Source: Granulicella sp. S156 (GTDB taxonomy: Bacteria > Acidobacteriota > Terriglobia > Terriglobales > Acidobacteriaceae). Taken from it: a stretch of DNA of 64,000 nt. The stretch's first letter is position 1. Each line of letters starts with the position of its first letter. Both the position numbers and the translations under genes were made by a program. Below, piece after piece: positions 63,782 to 64,000 of the stretch. The notes under the pieces are model-generated. The model had not been told where the DNA came from. It saw nothing but the letters and a program-made list of their open reading frames with translations, and did no database searches. The stretch lies in NCBI RefSeq assembly GCF_009766105.1, contig NZ_LMUH01000026.1, forward strand, positions 298,721 to 362,720, given 5' to 3'.

Positions 63782-64000
63782 ATGCCAAGCGAATTTGTTA
63801 GCGTGATCAAGCCGTCGGAAGTCAGGGTTGGGGAGGACAAGGGCCGTTCTTACCCTGTTTTGCCCGTTCGGGACACCGTTCTGTTTCCCCATGCGGTTCT
63901 GCCCCTGACTGTAGGGCGTGAGAGTTCCATTCAGTTGATCCAGTCCCTGGGCGAGGAAAAGACCATCCTTGTGGTGGCTCAGAAGGATGCCCGGCAGGAC
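63782..64000 (+). CDS. lon: Lon protease, N-terminal fragment (cut by window end)
   Basis: The first 73 codons of an ATP-dependent serine protease, continuing past the window. After a variable start (MPSEFVSVIKPSEVRVGEDK) the Lon substrate-binding domain begins: YPVLPVRDTVLFPHAVLPLT, VGRESSIQLIQSL, ILVVAQKDARQD. GAGG lies 10 bases before the ATG at 63782; an in-frame ATG at 63755 has no ribosome site. Lon degrades misfolded and regulatory proteins. The AAA+ and protease domains lie outside the window. Confidence 0.93.
   Translation, partial: MPSEFVSVIKPSEVRVGEDKGRSYPVLPVRDTVLFPHAVLPLTVGRESSIQLIQSLGEEKTILVVAQKDARQD

Overview
The window is a chromosomal segment from a Gram-negative soil-type bacterium, most likely an acidobacterium (Acidobacteriaceae; Granulicella, Edaphobacter and Terriglobus are the kind of genus I have in mind). 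This is inferred from moderately high G+C, two Oar-like TonB-dependent receptors with carboxypeptidase-like N-domains, OmpA-type proteins fused to Ig-like domains, futalosine-route menaquinone synthesis (MqnE), and many dispersed intergenic repeats. No 16S gene is present, so the placement is not proven. I see no phage, intact transposase or CRISPR array.

Layout. 0-6 kb: mtnA, a 56-residue zinc-ribbon protein, a CPBP protease and uvrA, all on the minus strand. 6-14 kb: small membrane and secreted proteins, a nitroreductase, an alpha/beta hydrolase, ubiX, a secreted papain-fold-like protein, a YkgJ-type cysteine-cluster protein and a polytopic membrane protein. 14-19 kb: inositol-3-phosphate synthase, engB and glgX. 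19-38 kb: a surface-polysaccharide locus. It has rfbG, rfbF and rfbH for CDP-6-deoxy-4-keto-glucose and its 3-deoxygenation, an epimerase/reductase, gmhA, a GtrB-like glycosyltransferase with GtrA, three SDRs, a TIM-barrel sugar isomerase, a YerE-like thiamine-diphosphate enzyme, a KdsC-like phosphatase, a NeuB-like synthase and a cupin. 38-43 kb: the nitrogen module amtB-glnK-glnD. 43-44 kb: a lone nuoB. 44-50 kb: three tandem paralogous OmpA/Ig outer-membrane proteins, each followed by a homologous terminator hairpin. 50-55 kb: a BNR/Ycf48-like protein, mqnE, a VanW protein and a GNAT acetyltransferase. 55-61.4 kb: a tandemly repeated two-gene cassette, each copy a small Cys/His-rich exported protein followed by a TonB-dependent receptor. 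61.4-64 kb: a GT39-like glycosyltransferase, a DUF3467 protein, tRNA-Leu(UAG) and the start of lon.

How the genes work together. The polysaccharide locus carries the first steps to a CDP-3,6-dideoxyhexose. RfbH has the His-for-Lys change and the complete cysteine pattern of the E1 dehydrase. The thiamine-diphosphate enzyme and the reductase suggest a two-carbon-branched sugar of the yersiniose type. A SAF-less NeuB-like synthase and a KdsC-like phosphatase point to a second, ulosonic-acid-type sugar. The duplicated Cys/His protein plus TonB-receptor cassette at 55-61 kb is the best candidate for an undescribed system; its motif suggests transition-metal (perhaps copper) handling.

Three families of non-coding repeats (A, B, C) and two large palindromic elements fill the intergenic spaces. 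Family A copies lie directly upstream of several start codons and share a strong Shine-Dalgarno sequence with them.
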